Positions 11,983 through 24,059 of a stretch of DNA of 64,000 bases are shown here, piece by piece. The stretch spans positions 806,001 through 870,000 of the forward strand of contig BDSL01000014.1 of the NCBI GenBank assembly GCA_003116995.1, read 5' to 3'. The translations under genes were made by a program, and so were the position numbers. The stretch comes from Yamagishiella unicocca. Its lineage: Eukaryota > Chlorophyta > Chlorophyceae > Chlamydomonadales > Volvocaceae. Under the pieces are notes generated by a model. It searched no databases. It saw only the letters and a program-made list of their open reading frames with translations, and was not told the DNA's origin. Each line of letters starts with the position of its first letter. Within the stretch, counting starts at the first letter, position 1.

Positions 11983-13895
11983 ATAAGGAAGTGGCGAACG
12001 TAACAATTATACCGCGGTGTTTGGTGTTGTCGTCTGCTGCTTGCACGCTGCTTAGTTCCGTTTAGGTTACGCAAAATGCGGACATTGTGTCAGGATAAGT
12101 GCATTCATGCGCGCGTGCACGCAGCAGGTAACTGCGGAGAATTGGTCATCATGCCTTGCGTAGCCGTCGGTAGACTAGTGGCACGATCTGGCCCATGTTG
12201 CACATGCTTGAGTCATGTGATTGCAATGTGGGTGTCAGTGACCCGCGCGCTACTGCGCAGTTTTGCTCTCTCAAGTTCGCCAGCGGACATTTTCGCCATC
12301 ACCAAAGTGTTGTGTATAGCGGCTGCACTCCCGTTGCGCCGTCATCTATTTGCGGTGCTGCTATGTGGTTTTGGGATGGGAGGATCCGAAGTGCAGTTGA
12401 TGCTGCGTGCTTGTCATGTGGCCTATTGAGCGTCACATGGGCTGCACCGGATAATGTGGCTGCTGGCATTTGAACTCACTCCCCCATTTGCGTGAGGTGG
12501 TCGCGTGCTGTTGCCCTATCTCCCCTTCTTTGTTCGCTTTGTTATCGGCCTCGTCAAAAGACCACGAGTTTGAATACTGTGCTGCGAGCCTGGCTAACGT
12601 TTCTATTTACACGGGGTCAGCAAAGGCAGTGACTCCATGTGAGGTGCTCGTATGGGTTCTTCATTCCAAGAGTGTGTGATGGACGCCGTTGTCGCTATGT
12701 ATTGAGTGGTGATCACCTGGTAGCGTACGGTGCGCGCATGGTGCAGGTGGTGACCGTTTTTACGGGGGTTTCTGACAGTAGCGGGCGCCATGGACCCCTT
12801 GACATGCTCCTACATGTGTCTGCGTCAACTGCGCACACGAGCATTGCTAACTGAACGCTAAGCCTAAATTTGCTTTGCCGTTTGCAGTGCGGCGGGATGA
12901 CGAGTCGCGAGCGGCAGGAATGCAGAATGCGTATCGGATAATAACGACGAGTGCGCTCTGGTGCCTTTCTGTTGGCTTTTGACAGGAAGCATGCTAATTT
13001 CGTTACTGGAGTTGTAAAACCTAACGTGGGCATAACTAAAATCGCAAGTTTACGTGCACGCACAGTACATGACTTATCTCTACCTGACAACTGCGAAATC
13101 GAAAACATAAAGCATGCTGCACGGTGTTGTTCCGTTACTTGGACCTTACATGAGGATACCCGGCAGCCATGACAGTCGTCAGCTGTATTACCATGTGGCT
13201 GCCACAATCAGAATATGACACAACCGACATGGCATGACTTCCGACAAACATCCACATGAAGTTGTGAAGTCTCGATGAGCATGGCATTTGCCAGGATACG
13301 GCACTAGCCACGAAGTACTTCAAAAACATAAGCTGTGTTCCCCTCCCGATTAGCGCCATGTCCTCCTCCAAGTCGCACATTTGTACGCACTCAACACTCA
13401 CTCCTGCAGATTGTACTTTCCGTTATGTAACCGCCGAATGGCCCGAAAGGAGCCCACCAGTCCGGAAATCTCTGTCCCTCTTGTCGTGAAAATGTCTGGT
13501 ATGGAGCGGCATTGCATTCAGTTACGCCTGCCGGTTTACGGTGCTGCCCCACTCATTCAATGGAAACTTTGCCACCAGCTGCGTTCAAAACGGTTGGGAT
13601 GGGTGGTAGAGGGCTCCTCAGCGAGGCGTGGGCCCGATGGATACTAGGTACGGGCCGATAGATGCCGCCACCAATACCCTAGCATACGTGTGATGCCCCC
13701 GGTCGGTACAAAGTGCAGTGCCGTGCATATGCACCGTGCAAAGCCAATTAGGTCACTACTGCGGAATGTGTGTGTGATGAAACGATTGCCTTGGCAACTT
13801 GTGCACGCACAATCCAAAATACAAAGATATTGGCGACTTTGGCACTTTGTACGCTAGGTGCGGTGTAACCTTGCGCTGTCGCCCCCTTCACATGA
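11983..13895. other. Intergenic region between convergent genes
   Basis: This lies between the 3' ends of the CCCH-finger gene and bL12m. Only short open frames without recognisable similarity were seen, and no RNA gene or tandem array. Confidence 0.5.
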
Positions 13896-14638
13896 CTAGG
13901 TCTTACCGGATTCAAGCTGCTTCTTCATCGCCTCAGCGTCCGCCTTCGAAATGCCCGTCTTCACCATTACAGGCGACTTCTCCACCTGTGCGAGGGAGGC
14001 AAATGGTTACATCACACAGACTCCGGGATGACGGGGGTCCAGGCCAACGGTTCCACTCCCAGAGTGGGCGATTACACGACACGTATACACGCCTAGCAGC
14101 AGCCTTCCCCCCGGCCACAGCCAACCCACACCACAAAGTGTCCCCCACATACCAGCTCTTTGGCCTCCTTGAGGCCCAGGTTTGTGAGCGCGCGTATCTC
14201 CTTGATAACCTTGATCTTCCCCTCCGCAGAGAACGATTCGAGCTTGATGTCAAACTCAGTCTTCTCCTTCTTTGGCTCCTCTTTTTTCTCAGATGCGGCG
14301 GCTGACGGGGCAGCAGCAGCAGCTGGCGCTGCGGACATCGCGAACGGCATCGCGTGCATGGCGCCGAATGATGGTTGCGATACGCCGAGCTTCTTCCTAA
14401 GGATTTCAGATAGCCAGCTGCATTCCAGGACTGTTAGTCCCATGATATCATCAGCGAGCTTCTGAACTTTCGGATTGCCGATGTCGGCGTCATCTTTGGC
14501 GCTGGGAGCAGCACTAGGCTGGGCTTGCGATGAAGAAGATCTCGATGAGGCGGATACTAATAATGCACATGATGCCTGTTCGCTTAGCAGCTGGGCTGCA
14601 GAACCCCGCACCACCCAAGCAGCACGCTGTGCTAGCAT
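13896..14638 (-). CDS. Mitochondrial ribosomal protein bL12m (L7/L12)
   Basis: Stalk protein of the large mitoribosomal subunit; it recruits translation factors to the ribosome. Two exons, 14153-14638 and 13896-13985, give 191 residues. The first roughly 45 residues are rich in Ala, Ser and Arg with almost no acid, as in a mitochondrial presequence. An N-terminal dimerisation segment follows ([15 protein letters not shown]), then an Ala-rich hinge, then a Lys/Glu linker and the C-terminal domain from about residue 125 ([33 protein letters not shown], then the second exon with [20 protein letters not shown]). The protein ends ESGKT, shorter than the usual L12 tail. The last codons contain a donor-like GTAAGA, so a further short exon is possible. 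TATATA at about 14687-14692 could be its TATA box. Confidence 0.92.
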
Positions 14639-17600
14639 TCCTGCACCCTCGGACGTAATAGGCTCAAAGTGCTGCTAGTACTAATAGTATATAAAAGGAA
14701 AAATCAGCACAAGGTAAGCGGGTCGGAGTCCAATGTAAGTTCTACACTTCCCACTGCCAGACGCCAAAGTGTGGACGAACTTCGAGCGTGTGTGAAGGAA
14801 TTACCGAACGAATAAGTATACTGCAACAGTATACAACCAAAAACGTGCCGTACTCCAGTGTTTTGTGGTTCACGCATGGTCCATGGGTCAGTTTGCCGGT
14901 AAGGCGCATGGGGTTGTCGCTCCCGCCGTACAATTGCGATCGCGGAGCAGCCGGTGCCTTAGCGTGCGCCCAGCTGGACGTGCCAGCAGCGCTTCTTCTG
15001 GTCACACATAGACACTCTCAATGACCTGTAACAGATCCAGCCCAGATAGCCCGTCCGTTAGCGTCAGGCCGCGGCGGTCCAGTCCAAGATTGATCACTCT
15101 GGTCCCGGCCGCCCAATCCTTAATACACCACAGAGTAGTACTTGCATCGCCTGACAGCCCTGCTGGCTGGCCCAGGCGCGAGGAGCGCCAAGGAGCGTCG
15201 GATAGGAGGCTAGTGTGCGTGACCTCGCAGCATGCACAGGCATGCACCAGGTCGCGGGGCCAACAGCCGTGTCAGAAGCTTGTTGACTTAGAGGCGACGG
15301 AGCGTAGCGCTCGGAGACTCTAAGGCTGGTTCTGTGCGACTGTCGTACAACTGTAATCGAGTGGCGAGTATAAAATCCCTTCAGCTCTCCCGTTACAGGC
15401 ATTCTGCCTTTCACTCTGTTGAGCTTCAGCTTTTAGCTGTTGTTAACCGCCCACCTCCCCTCCTGGAGCTTGTTTACAACCTTTCCCTACTGCATCCTGC
15501 CCTACAGAAGCCTCCACGTTCGGCTCAGCTGGCGGCAGGCGGGCTACGGGTTCCGGCTGAGACCGGTCTCGGAAGGTCGCCGCGCGGCAGGGCTCTTGGG
15601 AGGCCGGGGGTCGGGGTTGGGGGCTTTAGGGCTTTTGTTGTGGGGCGGCGACCGGGATCTGAGATTCTGAGTGCCGGTCGTAGTTTCGCCGTCACGGGTT
15701 TTGCCGTGTCATTCCTGGGACGGTGCGCCCGTGGAGCCGCCCCGGCTGTGAGTCTGAGTGCCCGGTGTGGGTTTAGCGCGCTGTGCTTCCGTGTTGTGGG
15801 CGTCTTTGGCCGCGCGTGTGCGGGGTCGCTTTGGCGGCTGGTTGGGCCGTGTGCGTGCGTGCTTGGCGGGTCGCGCCGCGTGTGGGTTCGGCTGCGCGGT
15901 TGTCCGTGTGTGGCTGGCGGCCTCTGCCGCGCAGCAGGTTTGCAGCCGTTCGTTTCGCTGTTGCTCTCTCTGCAGTGTAAGGGCCCTTGGCAGTCGCTCC
16001 CCATTCCTCTCGCTTCCAGCCGTCAGCACCAAAACCGTCCATCCTCAGCATCGAGCCACGAGATTACAGGTTAAGGGAGACAGGAGCACAGAACCGACTG
16101 TAGTCGTACTGTTGCCGCGCACGCCCCGCGCGAGCATCCCGACCCGGAAAAGCCTGTGCCCTAATGCCATCGGGGCAATCATGCCGTCACGTGCGCACAT
16201 GACAGCAGGACAGGGCTGCACAAGAAACGTTTTGATGCCTGCCGACGCCACATGCAGTCCGAGAATGCCAGAACATTTCCACAATCCATATTCCAGTCGT
16301 GTACTGAATGGCCACGTTGCCCTCAGCCGCCTTTACCAATTGCTCTGCGGCCCTGCGTGGGCCCGTACCCGCGTCACTACCCTCCTGCGTGTATTGGTCA
16401 ACTGGTCCGCGTAAATCCCACACAGGACAAGAGAGCAAATGGCGTCGTACAGAGATGATTAATTCCTGCATCACAGACACTACTGCTGTGCAGGCAACTG
16501 ACCTTCATAAGCGCCATCAGACTACCCTTGGAGCCCTTCTGCGTAGAACATGAACCCAAAAATGCCGTCTCTCGAGGTACCCCGCTCGGCAGAATGCGTC
16601 GTCGGTTGGGAGGGATACCCGTGAATGCCTGACTGTCGGTACTTTCTATGTTCAGTCCTATATCCAGAAAGGTGTCGTGTCTTCACATCTGGATAAGCAT
16701 CTGCAGCTTGTCCCTATACCAACATTTGGGTACCTGACCTCCACATCAGGCCACTTTCCTATGTGCGTACGTCATTGTTGAACAAATGAACCCGGTTTCC
16801 GACTTCAAAGGCTTTTGTCATCCCTAGCGATGATCTGCATTTATTCCAGCACGTTCCTTACTCCTGTATACAATCCTACAACGCGTACGTTGTGAATGCA
16901 CACAGGCAACGGCCGAAAATGCCAGATCTACCTATCCAACAACCCACCACTAACACCCCCAAGGTCCGCGAGAGTCGCAATGCATGCACCGGCATAGCGC
17001 TTCTACACGAGCACAGGCTGAACACTGCACTGGGCGCAACAGACCACAGTACAGCACTTGCACTGGGCGGCGTGGCACGCCGTCACTTCCACAATTGGAC
17101 CAATAATGGGCCGATGTTTTCGGCAGTTTGGTGTGCAAAGGATCAGTCAGCTACCGTTCACGGTATGCACAACGTTTTTGTTTGTGAAGTAATCTGACGG
17201 TCGCGAGCGCGCATCATGTGCACCCATTAAGCTTGCCTGGCACGACAGACCCTGGCAGCGGATGAATTGTGAACGTTACCAAAACCCGTTTCCTTCACCC
17301 GTTTCCCTCACAGCAAGAATAGAGAGAGTCCATTGGCGCCGATAAGAATCGCATCGCCATCAGTATACCCACAGCTGAACGCGCCTGGATGGATGGAGGT
17401 TGCATGCATCATCCGACCGCAAGCCTATGTACAACTGCCATCCTTCCGCATGCAATTGCATGACGCCACTGGGATGAGCGCGAATAGCCCACTGCAACCC
17501 TGCCTCATGCCACGAGTAACAGAACAAAGGCTCAGAAAGCAGCAGTACAGCATTAATCCTATCCGGCTAAATTCCAGATAACGAAATAGACACCCACGCC

Positions 17601-17888
17601 GGATGCGACCTCCGGTAGTCAACACCACTACACGCCTGACAGCCGTCAGCTAGACGTCAAACCAAACAGAGGCCACAGCAATCCGTTCCGCTTGAACACC
17701 TGGACCAGGCCGAACCCTTATTTGGGTCCTCCGCACCGCGCCCTTGCTCTTGAGTCATATGTGACAGCTCGCCATCCACCGGTACCCAACGAGCCTACTT
17801 TCGAAAGCCGATGGCTGCGCTCGGGAACGCATCCGCGGGATTCTGTGTTGCTTCGACGACCCAGATGGACGCATGTTCGGATTGCTAT
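14639..17888. other. Gene-poor region
   Basis: This lies between the bL12m promoter and the 3' end of the SHMT gene. It contains the LTR-like block at about 15360-16070. The part from 16100 to 17888 shows only short open frames and no family signature. Confidence 0.5.
15360..16070 (+). mobile_element. Possible solo-LTR-like block
   Basis: A TATAAAA box (15369-15375) is followed by a pyrimidine-rich leader, a strongly G/T-biased body (about 15540-15960) and a return to ordinary composition. The bias creates long open frames without protein character. Composition and TATA placement resemble an LTR or other element, but I found no certain TG...CA ends, target duplication, primer-binding site or polymerase coding sequence. 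Confidence 0.25.
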
Positions 17889-20445
17889 CTAGCTTGACGC
17901 CTCAGCCACAGCGGCACCGGGCACCGCGAAGCCAGGCATCTGGAAGCGGCTTGCCCACGCCTCCACGCGCGAGCGGATGTCCGCGATGCCAGCATGCCCC
18001 TCCAGGCCCTTCAGGAAATCCTTAATCGCCTTGCCCGTGGTACCCTGGACCTCCTTGCACACCACCACCACCTCGTGCAGGAAGCCCGCGATCTCCGTGA
18101 AGTCCGACTCCTTCAGCCCGCGTGACGTCATCGCGGGCGTACCTGGTGCGCAGAGCGGGCGTGGCAACAGGCAAGCATCGAACGAGAGATCGGACAGATG
18201 TAAACTGGTTACCGGAGACGAAGTACCCCACCACGTCCCAGACTGGGTAATCCTGCGTCCTCCGCTTACCAATGCGCACGCCGCCCGGGTTCATGGCCGA
18301 CAAGTCGCCAACCACTGCGTTCTTGTTGAGCGTGATGTGGCACAGATCGCACGCCTTCTCCATCTTTGAGCCGGTCACGCCCTCGGGACGCAGGTCCCAC
18401 AGGATCAAGTGGTTGTCCGTGCCGTCGGTGACCAGCTTGTAGCCGTGCTTGAGCAGAGCACTGGCCAACGAGCGGCAGTTGGCAACGACCTACAGCGAAG
18501 TGAAGGCGGTACACCGAAACGGAGCTCAGTATTCAGACATTACTGGCGCGTCTTTCACAGCTCGAGACCCCGCTTCTTTAGCAGCTCAAGACCACGTAAC
18601 CATGTATTATGGACTGCAAAGTCGTCAGCAGGAGCACCCCACCTGCGTCGAGTACTGCTTGAACTCCGGCGTGGCCACGTGCTTGAGTGCAACCGCCAGG
18701 GCGCCGATCTGGTGGTTGTGTGGCCCACCCTGAAGCGACGGAAACACCGCGAAGTTGATGCGGTCCTCAAAGTCATACGCAGCTCCCTCCACTTCGCCCT
18801 TCAGAAGCCGGGCGGTCGGCTTGGGGCCCTGCAGGCAACATGAGGAGGTACATGCGAGCTACTTGTCATCTCGTACGTGACGGCCGTCAGCAAACACGCA
18901 CAGAAACGTAGGAAATAGTGCGCAATAGTACAGGCGCAGCCTTGCTACGTAAGGTTCTTTTGACATGTGGACGTGGTTGTGATAAGCCTGAGTGACTGTA
19001 GCCATGTAGCTGTGTAGCCGACCAAGCTGACGCAGTTATCGCACCACTCACCCGGCGGAAGAAGATCATGCCGGCGCGGGGACCGCGCAACGACTTGTGT
19101 GTCGTCGTCGTAACAATGTCGGCGTACTCGAATGGCGACGTCAGCGCGCCCGTGGCGACCAGCCCACTGCAGAATAGTATAGACATGTACATCGACACGA
19201 ATTCCCCCCATGAAAACCAAACCATCGCACGGAAACCGTCATCCTGTGTCATTCCCTACAGGCAGCGCTAACCTGATGTGCGCCATGTCCACCATGAGCA
19301 GCGCGCCGACCTTGTCAGCAATCTCACGGAAGCGCTGGTAGTCCCAGTCGCGGGGGTAAGCCGAAGCACCGCAAATGATCATCTTTGGCCGGTACTCCAT
19401 TGCTTTCTCCTCTAGCTTGTCCATGTCGACCAGGCCAGTCTTTGGGAGATGGGGCAAAACAGCCAGGGGAGGGGTAAGTAACAGTCCAGCTGCCAGGCTA
19501 ATCACCAACACGCCACGGCACCCGCTGCCGACACATAGTTCACCCGTATCGGCCCAGATCCTACCTGCGGGTTTAGCTTGTACGGCAGCGACTCAAAGAA
19601 AATTGACGTCGCGCTGATCTTCTTTCCTTGGGTATAGTACCCATGAGTCAGATGCCCACCGCTCGGCAGATCCAGGCCCATGATGCGGTCGTGGGGTTGA
19701 AGCAGCGCCGTGTAGACAGCAAAGTTGGCGGGGCTGCAACCAGAAACAAAGACATCGAGTTCAGCTTCTCAACCGCCCGTCAAACGCGAAAGGAAGAGTG
19801 AGACACACCAAACACAACGACGATGTCAAATTTTACTGCCCTTGCGTCTTTTTAAATCTTATCACACCTGCCAGAGTATGGCTGCACGTTGACACCCCAC
19901 TCGTCTGGGGAAAGTCCAAACGCCTCCAGAGCACGCCGCTTGCAAAGTAGCTCAATCTTATCAATGTTCTCATTGCCGCCATAGTACCGAGCACCGGGCT
20001 GACCCTCTGAATACTTGTTCGTAAGGCACGAGCCCAGCGCCTCCATCACTGGCAGCGACGTGAAATTCTCAGAGGCAATCAACTCGATACCTTTCCTGTA
20101 ATTTTAAAACGCCGGCAAGGGGATGGTAAGAACCCTGACCGCTAGTTCAGAGCCGGCCGACACCACTTGGACGCGCCAACTTGAGCCGTCCGATTATGCT
20201 TTCTTGCCCCCGTCAGGTAAGGATTGGACAAACTCACGAAGTTGGAAAACAGCTCCGGACCCTCAAAAATGCAAAGCGCCAGTTTAGTGCGGGGTCACTT
20301 ACCACTGGCGAATCTTTTCGTTCTCGATCAGAGCGAACAGCTCCGGGTCCGCAGCTGCAAGAGGAGTGTGCGCCTCGGGGAAGACAGCGGCCATAGCTGG
20401 CGTGGCGTCCTGCCCGTTGGCGTGGCCGTTCATAGCGCCAGTCAT
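17889..20445 (-). CDS. Serine hydroxymethyltransferase
   Basis: PLP enzyme interconverting serine plus tetrahydrofolate with glycine plus 5,10-methylene-THF. Eight exons: 20303-20445, 19868-20095, 19565-19733, 19273-19439, 19052-19166, 18643-18828, 18270-18489, 17889-18142. All are GT-AG and in phase, giving 493 residues. Family blocks appear in order: [64 protein letters not shown], the PLP-lysine motif [14 protein letters not shown] (K260), [35 protein letters not shown] and TPAMTSRG. I chose the ATG at 20445 ([11 protein letters not shown]). The N-terminus lacks an obvious transit peptide, so a cytosolic isoform is likely, though an ATG at 20487 is also in frame. Length and catalytic residues look complete. 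Confidence 0.97.
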
Positions 20446-20887
20446 TTTCTCGGTAATTGCGCACGAAATATTACAGCCGCTATGCAATGGGTGTGTTACG
20501 TAGATTTATGCGGGAGGGTATTATATACACCGACTGAAGTTGCTTGAAGCAGGTTTACGGTATAAGAACATGTGCTGGCGGCCGATTTGGGCCCCTGGGT
20601 GACTTCAATTACGCGTCGTACAACACCGATGCAGGCCTGTGAGGCCGCCTCATTTGCAGTCCCAATGCAGCTCTACCTACTGGCTCTACTTTGATAGCCT
20701 TTTATCGTTAGGAAGTGTGTTTCCTCCCCGACTATCTGTTTGGCGACATTCGAAGATTTGATAACGCGTTACTTTAGTCCAGGGCTCTTCTGTAGTTACC
20801 TTGCGATACAAACTACGATTATATGACTGTCAAGCAAATGCGACGCATGAATTGGTGACAAAATCGAGGCGCGCACAGTTTCAGGCT
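20446..20887. promoter_or_regulatory. Divergent promoter region, SHMT / UBXN11-like
   Basis: About 440 bp separates the two start codons. For SHMT a TATATAA box lies on the minus strand at 20521-20527, about 76 nt before the ATG. No clear TATA box was seen for the plus-strand gene. Confidence 0.55.
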
Positions 20888-23320
20888 ATGGCGGAACATC
20901 TCTACCGCAAACGTATTACACCGGCAGCTGCCAGCAATGTGGACGACATGGTGTCCAAGAATGTTCTTGCACAGCTGCGTCGAGATCCACCACCGCGCCC
21001 TGCCGCTCTCACCCACCTTGACCACCCAAAGCCTGGCACTGCGGGAAGCGGGGGCGTTGGAGCTGTCGGTGGCGGCGGGACTAGCGCTGCGGCTGGAGCC
21101 AGGGGCGGGGGCGTGGAAGCGTCCGATCTCATTTCCACCATGGCAAAGCGCCTGGGAGCTCTGGAAAGAGAGATGAAGGAGCGCCAGAGCCTTCTGCAGC
21201 AGGTGCAGACCGACAACGCATTGCTCAAAAGCAAACTGAAGGTGGCAGAGGAAGAGATTGCAAAGCGTGCAATGGCGTCTATTGAGCCACGTGACGACTC
21301 CGCTGCTGTCATGCACCTGCGCTCCGAAAACGCGCGCTTGCGGGCGCAGATGAAGTACGCGTGGAAGCAGGTGGCGGAGGTGAGCACGCGGGTAATGCAC
21401 CTTGTAGCTAAGGGATGGATAGCGGTGCAACAACCCTTTGGGGTAACGGCGGGGCCGGGGCGCTGGCTGGTAACTACTTTGAAGGGCAGAGCTTGGCGGA
21501 GACCTACACGCGCGCCTTGGCTCGCGGATGAGTTGATGCGGCGGCAATATCGCGAAGGATGAAGAGATCGAGGGAAACCAAATGACTGCTGAATCCAGGG
21601 TATTGTGGGTCGGAGTGTTGTACGTGCAACGCGCGTTGCTGCAGTGCACGGTTGAAGCCGGTAGCATAAGCCATCAATGACATTGTTTCCGTAACTAGCC
21701 TTTCGAACCAAAATACGTATTTTATATGACGGTGCCTTCGCAACCCACCAACTTGTTGCGTACGCATCAACGGCCCCGCAGATGAAGGCCTTCCTCAACG
21801 ATTACGGCATGGTCTGGATGGGAGAGCCGGAGGCAGAAGCGGAGCTGGTAGCATACGGCTTTGGACCAGCTGACTTGCCGGCTCCTGGCGGCGGCGGCTC
21901 CGCACTTGCCATGAGGCTGCTGTCACCAGAGCCGTCAGATCTGTCCGCTCCCAGGCGGCTGAGCCATTCCGGTGCAGCGCCTGGGCCTTCCTCGGCAGCA
22001 GCGGCGGCAGGGGCTGCAGCGGCAGCAGTACGCCCGCCCGCAGGCGTACACGCGGGAGGCAGCTCAGCCGCAGTGCCGGGAGCATCGGGTATGTCCCCTG
22101 CAGCAGCAGCAGCGCTAGGACGTGCTGGCGAAGGCGCCGGGGCAGCACGGGTGGAGGCCGCAGTTGCGAAGCGTAGCAGCAGCTTCACGGCTGCTGTGTC
22201 ACCCACCGGGGCTGCCTCCCGCCCTCCCTCGTCGATACCCTCCCCACGACCCGCAGCGGCGACAGCTCTGCCACCTGCGGTCACGGCGCCGGCGCCGACA
22301 CCGGCACCGGCGCCAGTGCAGGCGGCGCCTCCCCGGCCGGCGCAGGCAGCGTCCTCGTGGCCAGGCCTGCCGGTCAGCATGGCTGAGCTCCAGGCCAAGG
22401 TTGAGGAGCTGAACGATCTGGCTGGGGACGGGTGCGGGCACGTGGTCCGGGATGGCGCCGGCCAACACGTTCTGGCGATGCAGGACGCAGTCACGCTCGT
22501 CATCTACCGCGACGCGCTGCGGATTCACACGATGCCCCCCAAGCCCTTCAACGACCCCGCCAGCTCGGCCGTGCTGCGCGACATCCTCGACGGCTACTTT
22601 CCTTACGTTCTCAAGCGTGACTTTCCAGACGGGGTGCCGCTGCGGGTCGTGGATCGGACATCGGAAACCGTCCTCACCACCCCGGGCAAGCGTCTAGGTG
22701 GTGGTGGTGGCGGCGGCGGTGGGGGTAGCGGCGCTAGTGGCAGCGGCGGCGCCGGCGGCGGTGGTGGAGCTGGCAACATCCGGACGTTTGATGACATCGA
22801 CACGCAGGGCCATGGTGGGGAGCCCTTATCGCGGGACAAGTTCCTCAGCCGGCTGCCTCAGGCTGTGATTAAGAACGGCAAGGTGATCGAGATTCGGTCG
22901 GACATTTCACGAATCCTTGCCGGGCAAGGAAGCGGCAACGGAGCTGCCGACGGGGCTAAGTCGGACGTGTCCCTCATCTCCACGCCGGTGGACGCCCTCC
23001 TGTCGACCTTGCAGCGCAACCATCTCGGACCGTCGCTGCCACCACCGTCGCGCGAGGGGCAGCCGCCGACGACCGAAGTCACTACGCTGCAAGTAAAGAG
23101 CATGGACGGGAAACAAACGTACATTCTCAAGTTCAAGTACGATGACACAATCGGCAGCCTGCGGTCATGCGTCAACGCACATCACGGGAAGGCTGGCCAG
23201 TCCGGTGTGACGTACGAGATTCGCAGCGCTTTCCCGGCAAGGGCTTACACGGACGAGGCCGAGACACTGCGCCAGGCGGGCCTGGTCCCCAACGCCACTC
23301 TCTTCTTGCGCCCCATGTGA
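20888..23320 (+). CDS. UBXN11-like protein: coiled coil, SEP and UBX domains
   Basis: UBX proteins are cofactors that bind the AAA ATPase p97/Cdc48 through the UBX fold; the SEP domain is found with UBX in the p47 and UBXN11 families. Two exons, 20888-21379 and 21782-23320, in phase, give 676 residues. A coiled coil (about 80-164; repeated Leu/Glu/Lys, e.g. LGALEREMKERQSLLQQV) precedes a MKAFLNDYGMVWMG block at the second exon start. After an Ala/Pro-rich linker comes the SEP domain (about 363-459; ILDGYFPYVLKRDFPDGVPL), a Gly-rich stretch, then a C-terminal UBX domain (about 593-676; ending LVPNATLFLRPM). Coiled coil plus SEP plus UBX matches UBXN11 better than p47, which has an N-terminal UBA. 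The start is the first in-frame ATG after upstream stop-free sequence, so a more 5' exon cannot be excluded. A TGTAA at 23437 may be its poly(A) signal. Confidence 0.87.
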
Positions 23321-24059
23321 TTTGCGTGTGATACAAGCGGGCGGCCTCAGCCGCAAATGCGCGGGGCCCGGCTTGCTGTGCTCGTCCCAATGCTACGTGA
23401 CACGCCGTGCGCACTTCCGTATTACTACTACTATGATGTAAACCAGTTCCCATGACACCATTCTTTACTGCAAGCTGCCGGTTGACCGCCTAAAGGGCCG
23501 TATTTTTGGGTGACCCAACGCCCATTACGGCGATGCCCCAGGACTCATAACGGTCATGTGATTAAGCCAATGGAGCGGACGGGCGACGACTCTGAACCAA
23601 CACGAGTTGCGCCTACCGTCTAACACTCGTTGTCCGCCATTTTCGGCGTGTAACGTGCCGCCAAAGGAGCCGTCACAGACACTGCCCCCCACTATCCTCA
23701 GTTTGCCACCCATCTGCCTTCTGCCAGCTCTGCGCATCAGTGCGCATGAGTGAGCTCGACACTCGGCAACGCCAGCCAACTGGAATTCCCTGGGCTGTGG
23801 CATAGCGCGAACGCACTATCATAAAGGCACCATGCACGCACAAAGCACCAACAAACGAGGTTGGAACGCCGAGTAGCTCACGCCAACCAGACAGCCCAGC
23901 CGACAGACTAGCTATTCTTTGTGCGGTCGACAGACGAGTCCTGCATGCCCGGTTCCGCATCCGGCCACCTGCCAACTTCCCCGGACCTCCCCGGACTGCC
24001 GCCTCGTGCTGAACGCCGCGCGCAGCTGTGATGGCACTCGACAAGTCTGTGGGGGCGGC
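23321..24059. other. Intergenic region between convergent genes
   Basis: This is 3' sequence of the UBXN11-like gene (TGTAA at 23437-23441) and of the gamma-CA-like gene. No gene was seen. Confidence 0.5.

Noticed and set aside
15334..16074. 246-codon plus-strand open frame
   Set aside because: Caused by the G/T-biased composition of the block; no protein family features.
20902..21798. Long minus-strand open frames opposite the UBXN11-like gene
   Set aside because: Antisense shadows of GC-rich coding sequence with no domain character.
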